A DNA stretch of 64,000 nt from Prevotella sp. (GTDB lineage: Bacteria; Bacteroidota; Bacteroidia; Bacteroidales; Bacteroidaceae), in the NCBI GenBank assembly GCA_017960525.1, contig JAGCZA010000079.1:100513-164512 (forward strand), written 5' to 3'. Positions 1-8,648 of the stretch are shown here, piece after piece. Each line of letters opens with the position of its first letter. Within the stretch, counting starts at the first letter, position 1. The notes under the pieces are model-generated. The model was not told where the DNA came from. It did no database searches and saw only the letters and a program-made list of their open reading frames with translations. A program made the translations under genes and the position numbers.

Positions 1-1
1 C

Positions 2-3000
2 GTGAAGCAACGCCGCCAATATCCCACCCGTGAGGTGAGGGGCCGCGTGCTCAATGCCGCCACCCACAAACCGCTCGCCGGCGCGCTCGTCTCTGCCAGC
101 GAGGTCGAGGGCTACAGCGTGCTCACCAATGCTGATGGCATCTACGAACTGCGGGTGCCGCTCTTTGCCAGCGCACTGGAAATATCGTCGCCTGACCTTA
201 ATATGGCAAAAGTCGGACTGGCAAAGGGTGAACAGCAGGCCGACGTGTTGCTCTATCCCAGCACATTCACCAACGACTACCAGCGGGAAACTGACGTTAC
301 GGGCATTGAGCGTGCCGAAGATTTCCGTTTCTCCAACGCCGCCACCATAGAGAGTGAAATACAAAACCGGCTGGCTGCCGACGTCTATACCATTACACGT
401 AGTGGCACGCCTGGCATTGGCAGCGTGATGTTTATCGACGGACTGGGTTCCCTCAATGCCAATGCACAGCCGCTCATCGTCATTGACGGTGTCATATTCG
501 ACCAGCAATATAGTCGTACCACGCTCCACGAGGGATTCTTCAACGACATCCTCTCAAACATCAGCCCCAGCGACATCGAGAGTGTCGAGGTGCTCAGAAA
601 CGGAACGGCACTCTACGGCGCAAAGGGAGCCAACGGCGTCATACGCATCAACACCCGCCGCAACCACTCTATGGCCACGCGCATCACGGCCAGCATATCC
701 GCAGGAGTGACGCTGGAACCGAAGTTCCTGGATGTGATGGATGCCACGCAGTACCGAAGTTATGCCTCCGACCTGTTGCAGACCACCAATACCACCAGCA
801 CCGACTTCAAGTTCTTGAACGACCAGTTGTCGTACTATTATCACGACCAGTACCATAACAATACCGACTGGCGCGACAAGGTCTATCGCACGGCCTTTAC
901 CCAAAACTACAGCATCAATGTGGAGGGCGGTGACGACATTGCCGACTATAACCTTTCACTTGGCTACATCAATCAGGAGAGCACTCTGGAGTGCAACAAG
1001 ATGAACCGGCTGAACATTCGCTTCAACAGCGACATACGGCTCACCCAGCGGCTGGGCATCCGCTTCGATGCTTCGTTTGCCAATCAGACACGTAATCTGC
1101 GCAACGACGGCGCCCCCTCAGGCTACGACGAGGGCACACCCACCTCCACGGCTTTCCTCGCATACGCCAAAGCCCCGATGCTCAGTCCCTACACCTTTGC
1201 CAATGGCCACATTTCCGAGGGATATATCGACGTGACCGACGAGAGTTACCTTGACGAGGCACTGGCCGACTATGCCAACTATAACTATAAGTTGGCAAAC
1301 CCATTGGCCGTCAATGAGTTTGGAGAGGCAGAGAACAAAAACCACTTCGAGAACTCGATGATTAATCTCAGCGTGAAGCCCCACTATAAGTTTGGCGACC
1401 ATCTGCGTCTGAGCGAGCACTTCAGTTACAACTTGGTGAACACCAACGAGAAACTTTACATTCCTCTCAATGGTGTGCCCGACTACTACGTCAGCAGCGT
1501 CAATGCCACCGTGCACAACGAAGTGCGCTCTATGGCAGGCAAGCAGAACTCGGTGATGAGCGACACGCGCTTGGAGTACAACAACCGCTTTGCAGCCCAT
1601 TCGCTGAATGTCTTTGGTGGCGCACGCATCAACTGGGAAACCTACACGCTCAGTTCGCAGTTGGGCTACAACACCAGCAGCGACAAGATGCCGGCCATCA
1701 GTTCCAGCCTCGACCACGCACAGACCACGGGCAGCAACGACAAGTGGACTTCCATAGCCTGGTATGCGCAGTTGGACTACAACTATTTGCAGCGTTACTA
1801 TCTACAGGCTAATGTCGCAATGGAAACCTCTTCACGTTTCGGGCGCGACGCTGCCAATGCCCTGAAACTCTGCGAAGTGCCCTGGGCCGTCTTCCCTGGT
1901 GTCCAGGCCGCCTGGGTCATCAGCAACGAGCCTTGGTTCCAGACTCTCAACTCCCACCACTCCAGTCTCAACTACCTGAAAGTCTCTGCCGGATTCGACA
2001 TTGCCGGCAACGACGACATAGACTATCACGCTGCACGCACTTATTTTGCCAGTAGCAATTTCCTGGAAGACGTGTCGGGACTCTCCATAGAGAACATTGG
2101 CAACACACGCCTGAAGTGGGAGACCACCCGCCGTTTCAACGTGGGGCTGGAAACCAAGTTGCTGCATAACCGCCTGAATCTGCGTGTCAACTATTTCAAC
2201 AGCAAGACCGACAATCTGCTGATGTTCCAAAGGCTCAATTACGTTACTGGCATCAAGCAGAACTGGACCAACGGCGGAGCCTTGCGCAACGAAGGTTTCG
2301 ACGTGAAAGCCACGGCAAAGATTATTGCCAGCGACCTGTTCCAGTGGGAACTGGGAGCCAGCGTGGGCCACTATAAGAACAAGATGACGGCATTGGCCGA
2401 CGGGCAGACAGCCATCGACTACAGTCTCTATGGGGCTACCATCCGTACAGAGATAGGGCGCCCGGCCAACCTGTTCTATGGCTACAAGACGCTCGGTGTC
2501 TTCGCCACCTCGGAAGAAGCCGCTTCCTCCGGCCTCTATATTCTGGCTGACAACGGTATCGACCGACTTCCCTTCGGAGCGGGCGATATGCACTTTGCCG
2601 ACCTTGACGGAAACCACCGAATCGACGAGGCTGACCGTGTGGTCATCGGCGACCCCAATCCTGATATCTACGGCAATATCTTCACCTCGTTGGCCTACAA
2701 ACGGCTGAAACTCGACTTCAACCTGAACTATTCGCTGGGCAATGATGTCTATAACTATCAGCGCAGCCAATTGGAGGGGGGGAGCCGCTTTATGAACCAG
2801 ACCACCGCCATCACCCGCCGATGGGTTACCGAAGGACAGCAGACCGATGTGCCCCGTGCTGCCTTCCAGGACCCGATGGGCAACAGCCGCTTCAGCGACC
2901 GGTGGATTGAGGACGGTTCCTACTTGAAACTGAAGACCGTCACCCTTTCCTACACTCTGCCGCTGAACACCACTTTCCTGCAAGGGCTGCAGTTCTGGGT

Positions 3001-3148
3001 GCAGGGCAACAATCTGCTCACCTTCTCACGCTATCTGGGTGCCGACCCGGAGTCGGCTATGACGGGCAGCGTCATTGGCCAAGGCATCGACCTGGGCCGA
3101 CTGCCTCTGAGTCGCAGTATTGTGGCGGGAGTGAAGATAAACCTCTAA
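2..3148 (+). CDS. SusC/RagA-family TonB-dependent outer membrane receptor (5' partial)
   Basis: Outer-membrane receptor expected to import a glycan or other nutrient with its SusD partner, using TonB energy. The reading frame is open to the window edge; the GTG at base 2 is probably internal, because no signal peptide is visible. Residues about 10-85 form a carboxypeptidase-regulatory-like beta domain (start GRVLNAATHKPLAGALVSA). Residues about 95-220 are the plug, with IDGVIFDQ, SPSDIESVEVLRNGTALYGAKGANGVI. The rest is beta-barrel, ending in GVKINL. At 1048 residues only the signal peptide and a few residues seem to be missing. The susD gene follows after 49 bases. The substrate cannot be read from the sequence. 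Confidence 0.93.
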   Translation: MKQRRQYPTREVRGRVLNAATHKPLAGALVSASEVEGYSVLTNADGIYELRVPLFASALEISSPDLNMAKVGLAKGEQQADVLLYPSTFTNDYQRETDVTGIERAEDFRFSNAATIESEIQNRLAADVYTITRSGTPGIGSVMFIDGLGSLNANAQPLIVIDGVIFDQQYSRTTLHEGFFNDILSNISPSDIESVEVLRNGTALYGAKGANGVIRINTRRNHSMATRITASISAGVTLEPKFLDVMDATQYRSYASDLLQTTNTTSTDFKFLNDQLSYYYHDQYHNNTDWRDKVYRTAFTQNYSINVEGGDDIADYNLSLGYINQESTLECNKMNRLNIRFNSDIRLTQRLGIRFDASFANQTRNLRNDGAPSGYDEGTPTSTAFLAYAKAPMLSPYTFANGHISEGYIDVTDESYLDEALADYANYNYKLANPLAVNEFGEAENKNHFENSMINLSVKPHYKFGDHLRLSEHFSYNLVNTNEKLYIPLNGVPDYYVSSVNATVHNEVRSMAGKQNSVMSDTRLEYNNRFAAHSLNVFGGARINWETYTLSSQLGYNTSSDKMPAISSSLDHAQTTGSNDKWTSIAWYAQLDYNYLQRYYLQANVAMETSSRFGRDAANALKLCEVPWAVFPGVQAAWVISNEPWFQTLNSHHSSLNYLKVSAGFDIAGNDDIDYHAARTYFASSNFLEDVSGLSIENIGNTRLKWETTRRFNVGLETKLLHNRLNLRVNYFNSKTDNLLMFQRLNYVTGIKQNWTNGGALRNEGFDVKATAKIIASDLFQWELGASVGHYKNKMTALADGQTAIDYSLYGATIRTEIGRPANLFYGYKTLGVFATSEEAASSGLYILADNGIDRLPFGAGDMHFADLDGNHRIDEADRVVIGDPNPDIYGNIFTSLAYKRLKLDFNLNYSLGNDVYNYQRSQLEGGSRFMNQTTAITRRWVTEGQQTDVPRAAFQDPMGNSRFSDRWIEDGSYLKLKTVTLSYTLPLNTTFLQGLQFWVQGNNLLTFSRYLGADPESAMTGSVIGQGIDLGRLPLSRSIVAGVKINL

Positions 3149-3197
3149 GCGGCCTTCGGCCTAAATAACAAATATAAAATATCAAATAAAACGAAGA

Positions 3198-4943
3198 ATG
3201 ATGAACAATATAAGCCATACTTGGAATAGGCAGATAAGTTTATTATTTATTATTTGTTCTTTATTGTTTAGCGCAAGCGCCTGTTCCGACTTTATTTACG
3301 ACGACTCCGACCAGGTGACCTATGCCGACAAGAGCATCCTCACCGACGATGCTGACACACTTTGGGCTGTGGCGGGCATTATGAACAAGATGCAGGTCAT
3401 TGCCGACCGTACTGTGCTGCTGGGTGAGGTGAGGGGCGACCTTGTCACTCTCACCAACGATGCCGCTGCCGACCTGAGGCAATTGGCAGACTTCAGTACT
3501 GATGGTGACAACAAGTACAACCAGCCCCGCGACTACTATGCCATCATCAACAACTGCAACTATTATCTGGCAAATGCCGACACCACGCTGCGCAACAGCC
3601 GCAACGAGCGTGTCTTCATCAAGGAATATGCCGCTGTGAAGGCTTTCCGCGCCTGGACTTATCTCCAACTTGCCCTCAACTATGGTCGTGTTCCTCTTAT
3701 CACCGCGCCCATCCTTTCGCTCGAAGAGGCTGAGAACTACGCGGGAACGCGGGTGGACCTTGGCGAAATCTGCCGTTATTTCATTGCTGACCTTGCGCCG
3801 TTTGCCAATACTGAGACGCCTGGCTACGGCTCCATCCGCAATACCGACTCCAAACTCTTCTACTATCCCATCAACGTGCTGTTGGGCGACCTTTATCTGT
3901 GGTCGGGCCAGTACAGGGAGGCCGCACAATGCTACTACCGCTACATCAGCACGCGCAACGGCAGCAACTCGGCCTACCCGCTGACCACCAATGCCGTGCG
4001 ATTTATGCAGAACGACTCGCGATGGATGTCAACCCGCGACCAGTGGCGCTATATGTTCGACAGCGAAACGAGCGCAGCCAATAGTGAACTTATCACTATG
4101 ATTCCTGGCGACTCCATCCCCTCCGAGGGCAACTACAGCCAGTTGCGCGACCTCTTCAACACCAACGAGAACAATGACTATCGTTCCAGCATCGTTCCTT
4201 CGCAGGCCATTATCAATCTCTCCGCCGCGCAGAAATACTGCCACTACACCAACGGAGGTGAATATATCGCTGCGCCTGAGGGGCTTGACGGCTACCGTTC
4301 TGGCGACTTGCGCCTGCAGTCAGTCTATACTAATCTTGAAAATGTTGGCGGCAACATTATTTTCAATGGAAAGCGCGTCACCAACTATAGCGTTTTCCAG
4401 AAATATCAGACGCGCAACGTCCATATCCTGCGTCGGGCTATGGTCTATTTGCGTTTGGCAGAGGCACTTAATCGTGCGGGATTCCCCCGCTTTGCTTTCC
4501 AGGTTCTAAAGACGGGCGTTAACAACAGCGTCATTGACTCGGAGGTTTTACCTTACTATCCCGCCGATAGTGCCTTTATTGCATCGTTCAACTTCCCCAA
4601 CACCGCCTACGTCCTGGAGACTACCGCAGGCCTGGCTTCCGAAAACACGATGGGTATCCACTCACGCGGTTCGGGCTATTCTGCCGCCAACCCATATTAC
4701 ACCTTCGTTGAGGATTCAAGCCTTGATGCCCAAATGGAGTATGTTGAGGACCTCATCATCGACGAGGAGGCGTTGGAGTGCGCTTTCGAGGGCCAGCGAT
4801 TCTACGACCTGATGCGAGTGGCCCTGCGCCGCAACAACCCTGCCTATCTGGCCGGACGTGTGGCACGCCGCAGCGGTGTCTTCAGCCCCGCTCTTCAGGC
4901 GACTCTGATGGACACGAACAACTGGTATCTGAAAATCAATTGA
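3198..4943 (+). CDS. SusD/RagB-family surface lipoprotein
   Basis: Surface glycan-binding lid of the SusCD importer. The 581-residue protein starts with a lipoprotein signal whose hydrophobic core (ISLLFIICSLLFSASAC) ends at Cys29, the likely lipidation site; -3 is Ala rather than the usual Leu. TPR-like segments include NNCNYYLANAD and KAFRAWTYLQLALNYGRVPLI. The C-terminal family signature is clear in ALECAFEGQRFYDLMRVALRR. The start is ATG at 3198 (a second ATG is the next codon). It lies 49 bases after the susC-like gene; that gap has only a tiny GGCC/GGCC hairpin (3151-3161). Its end faces trmD with a 5-base gap. Confidence 0.93.
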   Translation: MMNNISHTWNRQISLLFIICSLLFSASACSDFIYDDSDQVTYADKSILTDDADTLWAVAGIMNKMQVIADRTVLLGEVRGDLVTLTNDAAADLRQLADFSTDGDNKYNQPRDYYAIINNCNYYLANADTTLRNSRNERVFIKEYAAVKAFRAWTYLQLALNYGRVPLITAPILSLEEAENYAGTRVDLGEICRYFIADLAPFANTETPGYGSIRNTDSKLFYYPINVLLGDLYLWSGQYREAAQCYYRYISTRNGSNSAYPLTTNAVRFMQNDSRWMSTRDQWRYMFDSETSAANSELITMIPGDSIPSEGNYSQLRDLFNTNENNDYRSSIVPSQAIINLSAAQKYCHYTNGGEYIAAPEGLDGYRSGDLRLQSVYTNLENVGGNIIFNGKRVTNYSVFQKYQTRNVHILRRAMVYLRLAEALNRAGFPRFAFQVLKTGVNNSVIDSEVLPYYPADSAFIASFNFPNTAYVLETTAGLASENTMGIHSRGSGYSAANPYYTFVEDSSLDAQMEYVEDLIIDEEALECAFEGQRFYDLMRVALRRNNPAYLAGRVARRSGVFSPALQATLMDTNNWYLKIN

Positions 4944-4948
4944 CGTTA

Positions 4949-5626
4949 TTATTCTTTTAGCAAGTCTGGGCGCAGGCGGCGTGTACGCTCCATCGCCTGC
5001 TCCAGTTCCCATTCGCGGATTTTTGCCTCGTTGCCACTGAGCAGGATGTCGGGCACCTTCCAGCCTTTGTAGTCGGCGGGGCGGGTGTAGATGGGGGCTG
5101 CGAGAATGTCGTCCTGGAAACAGTCGGAGAGGGCGCTCTGCTCGTCGCCGATGACGCCTGGTACCACGCGCACCACGGCATCGGCAATGATGGCTGCTGC
5201 CAGTTCACCGCCCGTCAGCACAAAGTCGCCGACGCTGATTTCGCGTGTAATGAGGTGGTCGCGCACGCGCTGGTCAATGCCTTTGTAGTGGCCGCAAAGG
5301 ATGATGAGATTGCCCTTCAGCGACAGTTCGTTGGCCACGTGCTGGTTGAATTGCTCACCGTCGGGCGAGGTGAAGATGACCTCGTCGTAGTCCCTTTCCG
5401 CTTTCAGGGCGGTGATGCACCGGTCGATAGGCTCGCACTGCATCACCATACCGGCACTTCCGCCGTAGGGGTAATCGTCCACGCGGCGCCACTTGTCGAG
5501 CGTGTAGTCGCGCAGGTTGTGCAGCCGAATCTCGGCCAGGCCTTTCTTCTCGGCCCGTGCCAGAATAGACTCGTGTACGAAGCCCTCAATCATTTCGGGC
5601 AAGACGGTGATGATGTCAATTCTCAT
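4949..5626 (-). CDS. trmD: tRNA (guanine-37-N1)-methyltransferase TrmD
   Basis: Methylates G37 next to the anticodon using S-adenosylmethionine, which prevents +1 frameshifting. The 225-residue length is normal. Hallmarks are [13 protein letters not shown] at the start, [28 protein letters not shown] and the trefoil-knot cofactor loop [15 protein letters not shown]. The start is ATG at 5626, overlapping the end of the upstream small HExxH gene by 11 bases, so translation is probably coupled. It is the last gene of a minus-strand run with the inositol phosphate synthase and queC. Confidence 0.97.
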   Translation of the reverse strand: MRIDIITVLPEMIEGFVHESILARAEKKGLAEIRLHNLRDYTLDKWRRVDDYPYGGSAGMVMQCEPIDRCITALKAERDYDEVIFTSPDGEQFNQHVANELSLKGNLIILCGHYKGIDQRVRDHLITREISVGDFVLTGGELAAAIIADAVVRVVPGVIGDEQSALSDCFQDDILAAPIYTRPADYKGWKVPDILLSGNEAKIREWELEQAMERTRRLRPDLLKE

Positions 5627-6095
5627 GGTCGTTCAGTCCTTTCTGTTTCTTGTAGAGTCGCAGCCGCTCCGACGGCTTCATCTTGGCATACTCCCGCCAG
5701 CCGTTGGCCTGATGGTTGGCATAGTCGGGGTCGTACATATTCTCGTAGGCCTCCATCTCGAATGGGTTCAGGAGGTAGGCCGCGTTGCGCATGTGCCAGT
5801 TCTGTGGCAATGCCAGCAGATAGTACCATATATACAGGGCATAGAAGCAGAGCCAGGAGTCGTGGGTCGACTGTGCCTGGCGGAGGTGTATCATTTCGTG
5901 TGTCTTGAGTTCGTTTCCCTTCTTGCCCATCTGTTCTGCCGCCTCTTTGGTGGCTGTGATGATGGTGCCGAAGAAAGTGAGGGCGTCGTAGCCTCGTCGC
6001 AACCAGAATCCGTCGGTCATTGCAGGCATATCGGCCATTCGGCTGGGCCTTCTCACGTGCATCAGGGGCTTGAGTATGGCGAAGGGGTTTCTCAT
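5616..6095 (-). CDS. Conserved Bacteroidetes-type small protein with an HExxH motif
   Basis: Function unknown. The 159-residue protein carries His66-Glu-Met-Ile-His70 in [10 protein letters not shown], the signature of zinc metallopeptidases and similar to the NHERIHxRQ motif of small M56-like Bacteroidetes proteins. It continues with an aromatic hydrophobic helix ([15 protein letters not shown]) and a second acidic element, [13 protein letters not shown], that could give the third zinc ligand. No signal peptide is clear. It lies 10 bases after queC and overlaps trmD by 11 bases, so it belongs to that operon. Peptidase activity is inference only. Confidence 0.7.
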   Translation of the reverse strand: MRNPFAILKPLMHVRRPSRMADMPAMTDGFWLRRGYDALTFFGTIITATKEAAEQMGKKGNELKTHEMIHLRQAQSTHDSWLCFYALYIWYYLLALPQNWHMRNAAYLLNPFEMEAYENMYDPDYANHQANGWREYAKMKPSERLRLYKKQKGLNDHEN

Positions 6096-6105
6096 GCGTT
6101 GCGTG

Positions 6106-6771
6106 TCAGGTCTCGTATTCGGTCGTGTCGGCTATGCCGGCCAGTGCCAGTGCCTCACGACGTTCTATGCAGGTGCCGCAGCGGCCGCAATGGCGCTCGC
6201 CTCCCTTGTAGCACGACCATGTCTCGCTGTAGTCGATACCCAGTTCCCCGCCTCGGCGGGCAATGTCGGCCTTGGTGAGGTGGGTGTAAGGCGAGAGCAG
6301 GCGCACACCGTCGAAAGTGCCTGCCTGCGCGGTCTGGTCGAAGGCTTCCACGAAGGCCGGTCGGCAGTCGGGGTAGATGGTGTGGTCACCGCCGTGGTTG
6401 GCCATCATCACGAACTTCAGGTGTCGGCTCTCGGCCATTCCCACGGCAATACTGAGCATGATGCCGTTGCGGAAGGGCACCACCGTCGACTTCATATTCT
6501 CGTCGGCATAATGTCCTTCGGGAATGTCTTCGCCGCCCTGCAGCAGCGAACTGTTGAAATATTCGGGCATAAAGGCGAGGGGGATGGTGACGTGCTCTAT
6601 GCCCAGCCTTTCGCAATGGAGGCGTGCAAAGGGAATCTCGCGGGCGTTGTGCTTCGACCCGTAGTCGAAGGAGATGGCCAGGGCGATGCGTTCCCGGTAG
6701 TCGTAGAGCAGCGTCGTGCTGTCCAATCCGCCGCTGAGAATCAATATTGCGTCTTTCTGCTCTTTTCTCAT
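6106..6771 (-). CDS. queC: 7-cyano-7-deazaguanine synthase QueC
   Basis: Converts 7-carboxy-7-deazaguanine to preQ0 with ATP and ammonia in queuosine synthesis. The 221-residue protein has the PP-loop SGGLDSTTLLYDY at residues 13-25, FDYGSKHNAREI, the substrate region VPFRNGIMLSIAVGMAE, and a C-terminal zinc site of four cysteines in WSCYKGGERHCGRCGTC. All expected residues are present. It is 59 bases downstream of the inositol phosphate synthase gene on the same strand; that gap is filled by a short repeat. No preQ1-type riboswitch was recognised there. Confidence 0.96.
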   Translation of the reverse strand: MRKEQKDAILILSGGLDSTTLLYDYRERIALAISFDYGSKHNAREIPFARLHCERLGIEHVTIPLAFMPEYFNSSLLQGGEDIPEGHYADENMKSTVVPFRNGIMLSIAVGMAESRHLKFVMMANHGGDHTIYPDCRPAFVEAFDQTAQAGTFDGVRLLSPYTHLTKADIARRGGELGIDYSETWSCYKGGERHCGRCGTCIERREALALAGIADTTEYET

Positions 6772-6791
6772 TTTCTTTTTCGTTATGGCGC

Positions 6792-6818
6792 TATCTCGTT
6801 ATAACGTTATCTCGTTAT
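6792..6818. repeat. Short AT-rich direct repeat upstream of queC
   Basis: TATCTCGTTAT occurs at 6792-6802 and 6808-6818 (16-base period), with the palindrome ATAACGTTAT between them, and a further CGTTAT at 6781. It fills most of the 59-base gap between the inositol phosphate synthase stop codon and queC. It resembles the low-complexity repeats seen between genes elsewhere in this window; no function can be assigned. Confidence 0.6.
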
Positions 6819-6830
6819 CACGAAATCTCG

Positions 6831-8177
6831 TCAATCTAATTCCTCATCTGCCTCATAGCCGCCCATCTCGCGCAGGGCGTTCTTGAGCATGGCGTATTGC
6901 TGGTAGAGGTTGTTCACGGGGAGTTCGCCCTGTGTGAAGTCGTGCATGGGACTCTTCAGGAAGAAACTGAGGAAACGCTGGATGCCTTCCCGGCCGGCGC
7001 GTGCGGCCAAGTCGATGAGCAGACACAGGTCGAGGCAAAGCGGCGCGGCCAGGATGCTGTCGCGGCAGAGGAAGTCAATCTTCACCTGCATGGGATAGCC
7101 GAGCCATCCGAAGATGTCGATATTGTCCCAGCCCTCCTTGCTGTCGCCCCTTGGCGGGTAGTAGTTGATGCGCACCTTGTGGTAGTATTGCGTGTCGTCG
7201 TCGTTGCCGTGACCGTAGAGGTCGGGCTGCAGGTCGGGACGGAGGATGGTCTCCAGGGTGGAGAGTTTGCTCACCTCCTTGGTGCGGAAGTTGTCTGGCT
7301 CGTCAAGCACCAGTCCGTCGCGGTTGCCCAGGATATTGGTCGAGAACCATCCGTTCAGTCCCAGACAGCGGGTGCCGATAATGGGCGCGAAGCCGCTCTT
7401 GACCAGAGTCTGACCCGTCTTGAAGTCTTTGCCGGCGATAGGCAGATGGGTCTCTGCTGCCAACTGCCACATAGCAGGAATATCGACCGTGGTGTTCGGC
7501 GCACCCATGACGAAGGGCGCTCCCTCGCGCAGGGCGGCGTAGGCGTAGCACATCGAGGGGGCCACGTGGTCGCGGTCGTCGGCCTTCATAGCGGCTTCCA
7601 GGTCGGCCAGTGTGCCGTGCACGGCCTCGTAATAGGGCACGTATATTTCGGTGGAGGCAGCCCAGAGCACAACGATGCGGGCGCAACCGTTGGCCTGCTT
7701 GAACTGGCGTATGTCCTCGCGCAGCAGTTCCACCATCTCCCAGCGTGTGGGCATAGCCGATGATTGGGCTGAGGTTTTCACGTTGTCGCCGTCCAGTCGG
7801 CGGGCGTAGTTCTTGTCGAAGGCGGCCTTCATAGGAACAATCTGCTCCAGTTCGTCGCGCACGGGCAGGATATCTTTCTCCTCCAGCACGTGGGCATACA
7901 TAGCACTTTGGAAAGCATTCTGCGGATAGACATCCCACGCACCGAAGACCAAATCGTCGAGGCTGGCCAGCGGCACCAGTTCGCCGTATTTCACGTATTT
8001 CTTCTTCTCTCCACGGCCCACCCGCAGGCGGTCGTATTGCGTCAGCGAGCCCACAGGCTTGGCCAGGCCCTTGCGGGCCATCATTGTGCCAGTAATGAAG
8101 GTGGTGGCCACAGCCCCCAACCCCACGCACAAGATGCCAACCTTCCCCTTTGCGGGCTGCACGTTTGTTTGCGTCAT
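6831..8177 (-). CDS. Myo-inositol-1-phosphate synthase
   Basis: Isomerises glucose 6-phosphate to 1L-myo-inositol 1-phosphate with NAD, the entry step to inositol lipids. The 448-residue protein has the NAD-binding motif VGLGAVATTFITG near residue 16, SLTQYDRLRVGRG, the substrate segment VLWAASTEIYVPYYEAVHG, FKTGQTLVKSGFAPII and NGWFSTNILGNRDG, all typical of the family. The start is ATG at 8177, about 55 bases from a good promoter. In Bacteroides this enzyme feeds phosphoinositol-ceramide synthesis, but no partner inositol-lipid gene is in this window. Confidence 0.95.
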   Translation of the reverse strand: MTQTNVQPAKGKVGILCVGLGAVATTFITGTMMARKGLAKPVGSLTQYDRLRVGRGEKKKYVKYGELVPLASLDDLVFGAWDVYPQNAFQSAMYAHVLEEKDILPVRDELEQIVPMKAAFDKNYARRLDGDNVKTSAQSSAMPTRWEMVELLREDIRQFKQANGCARIVVLWAASTEIYVPYYEAVHGTLADLEAAMKADDRDHVAPSMCYAYAALREGAPFVMGAPNTTVDIPAMWQLAAETHLPIAGKDFKTGQTLVKSGFAPIIGTRCLGLNGWFSTNILGNRDGLVLDEPDNFRTKEVSKLSTLETILRPDLQPDLYGHGNDDDTQYYHKVRINYYPPRGDSKEGWDNIDIFGWLGYPMQVKIDFLCRDSILAAPLCLDLCLLIDLAARAGREGIQRFLSFFLKSPMHDFTQGELPVNNLYQQYAMLKNALREMGGYEADEELD

Positions 8178-8238
8178 ATCTTGTTCAGTTTACATCTATA
8201 AGGGTCAGAAGCTTAATGCCTCTGCCCCTAATCGGATG

Positions 8239-8270
8239 CAAAAGTACAACAAATTGTATAATATTCCAAA
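8239..8270 (-). promoter_or_regulatory. Promoter of inositol phosphate synthase
   Basis: On the minus strand, -33 TTTG (8267-8270), a 20-base spacer and -7 TACTTTTG (8239-8246) fit the Bacteroidetes sigma-ABfr consensus exactly. The ATG lies about 60 bases downstream. Confidence 0.8.
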
Positions 8271-8461
8271 CAATTTGAAGAAAAAAACGTGTGGTACGGA
8301 TGAAATACACATAGTATTACCTCTTAGCTATGCCTTTGTTTCATTTGTTACCTTTGGACAGAGGGCGGTATCAGCTGTTAGGAAAGGTGCGTTGAAACAG
8401 GGAGAACGGTTGGATACCTTTGGGAAAAACGCCGCACCGTTTCGGTTCGCAGCGGGTGGGA

Positions 8462-8531
8462 CAAACATTTGCGGCGGGCGGGGCGAACATTTGCAGCGGC
8501 CGCCGCAAATGTTTGCAGCGTGCGCTGCAAA
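8462..8531. repeat. GC-rich nested inverted repeats
   Basis: CAAACATTTGCGGCG (8462-8476) is perfectly inverted as CGCCGCAAATGTTTG (8501-8515). Between them is a third copy of the core, AACATTTGCAGCGG (8486-8499). The right arm overlaps a second hairpin, TTTGCAGCG (8512-8520) with CGCTGCAAA (8523-8531) around a 2-base loop. Alternative hairpins could form. No T-tract follows, so a simple terminator is unlikely. Confidence 0.8.
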
Positions 8532-8593
8532 CCAATTTTCAATGTACAGAGTGGACTCAGAAAAAGGCTATGCTTTCATTTTCCGTCGAATTA

Positions 8594-8625
8594 TTTGGAA
8601 GTTTCGGAATTATTGCATATCTTTG
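8594..8625 (+). promoter_or_regulatory. Promoter of the surface-glycan genes
   Basis: -33 TTTG (8594-8597), a 20-base spacer and -7 TATCTTTG (8618-8625) match the Bacteroidetes consensus. The ATG at 8649 follows after 23 bases, which supports that start over upstream in-frame codons. Confidence 0.82.
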
Positions 8626-8648
8626 CACCGCTAATATGTTTTGGAAAT

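Larger units (their letters stand above)
8178..8648. other. 471-base intergenic region between divergent genes
   Basis: Holds the minus-strand promoter of the inositol phosphate synthase (8239-8270), a GC-rich block of inverted repeats (8462-8531) and the plus-strand promoter of the aminotransferase (8594-8625). Plus-strand open frames across it (for example 8059-8634) have a composition unlike the neighbouring proteins and run through the repeats, so no gene is called. Confidence 0.7.

Noticed and set aside
1832-2983. Long minus-strand frame (383 codons) antisense to the susC gene
   Set aside because: It lies wholly inside a well-supported receptor gene, and its translation has no recognisable domain; long antisense frames are expected in GC-rich Bacteroidales genes.
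3149-3161. Terminator between the susC and susD genes
   Set aside because: The GGCC/GGCC stem is only 4 bp with no T-tract, and the two genes are normally co-transcribed.
6897-7763. Plus-strand frame of 288 codons over the inositol phosphate synthase gene
   Set aside because: The minus-strand frame carries all family motifs; the plus frame is a shadow.
8469-8648. Upstream extension of the aminotransferase frame
   Set aside because: It crosses GC-rich palindromes and a consensus promoter; the family N-terminus begins at ATG 8649.
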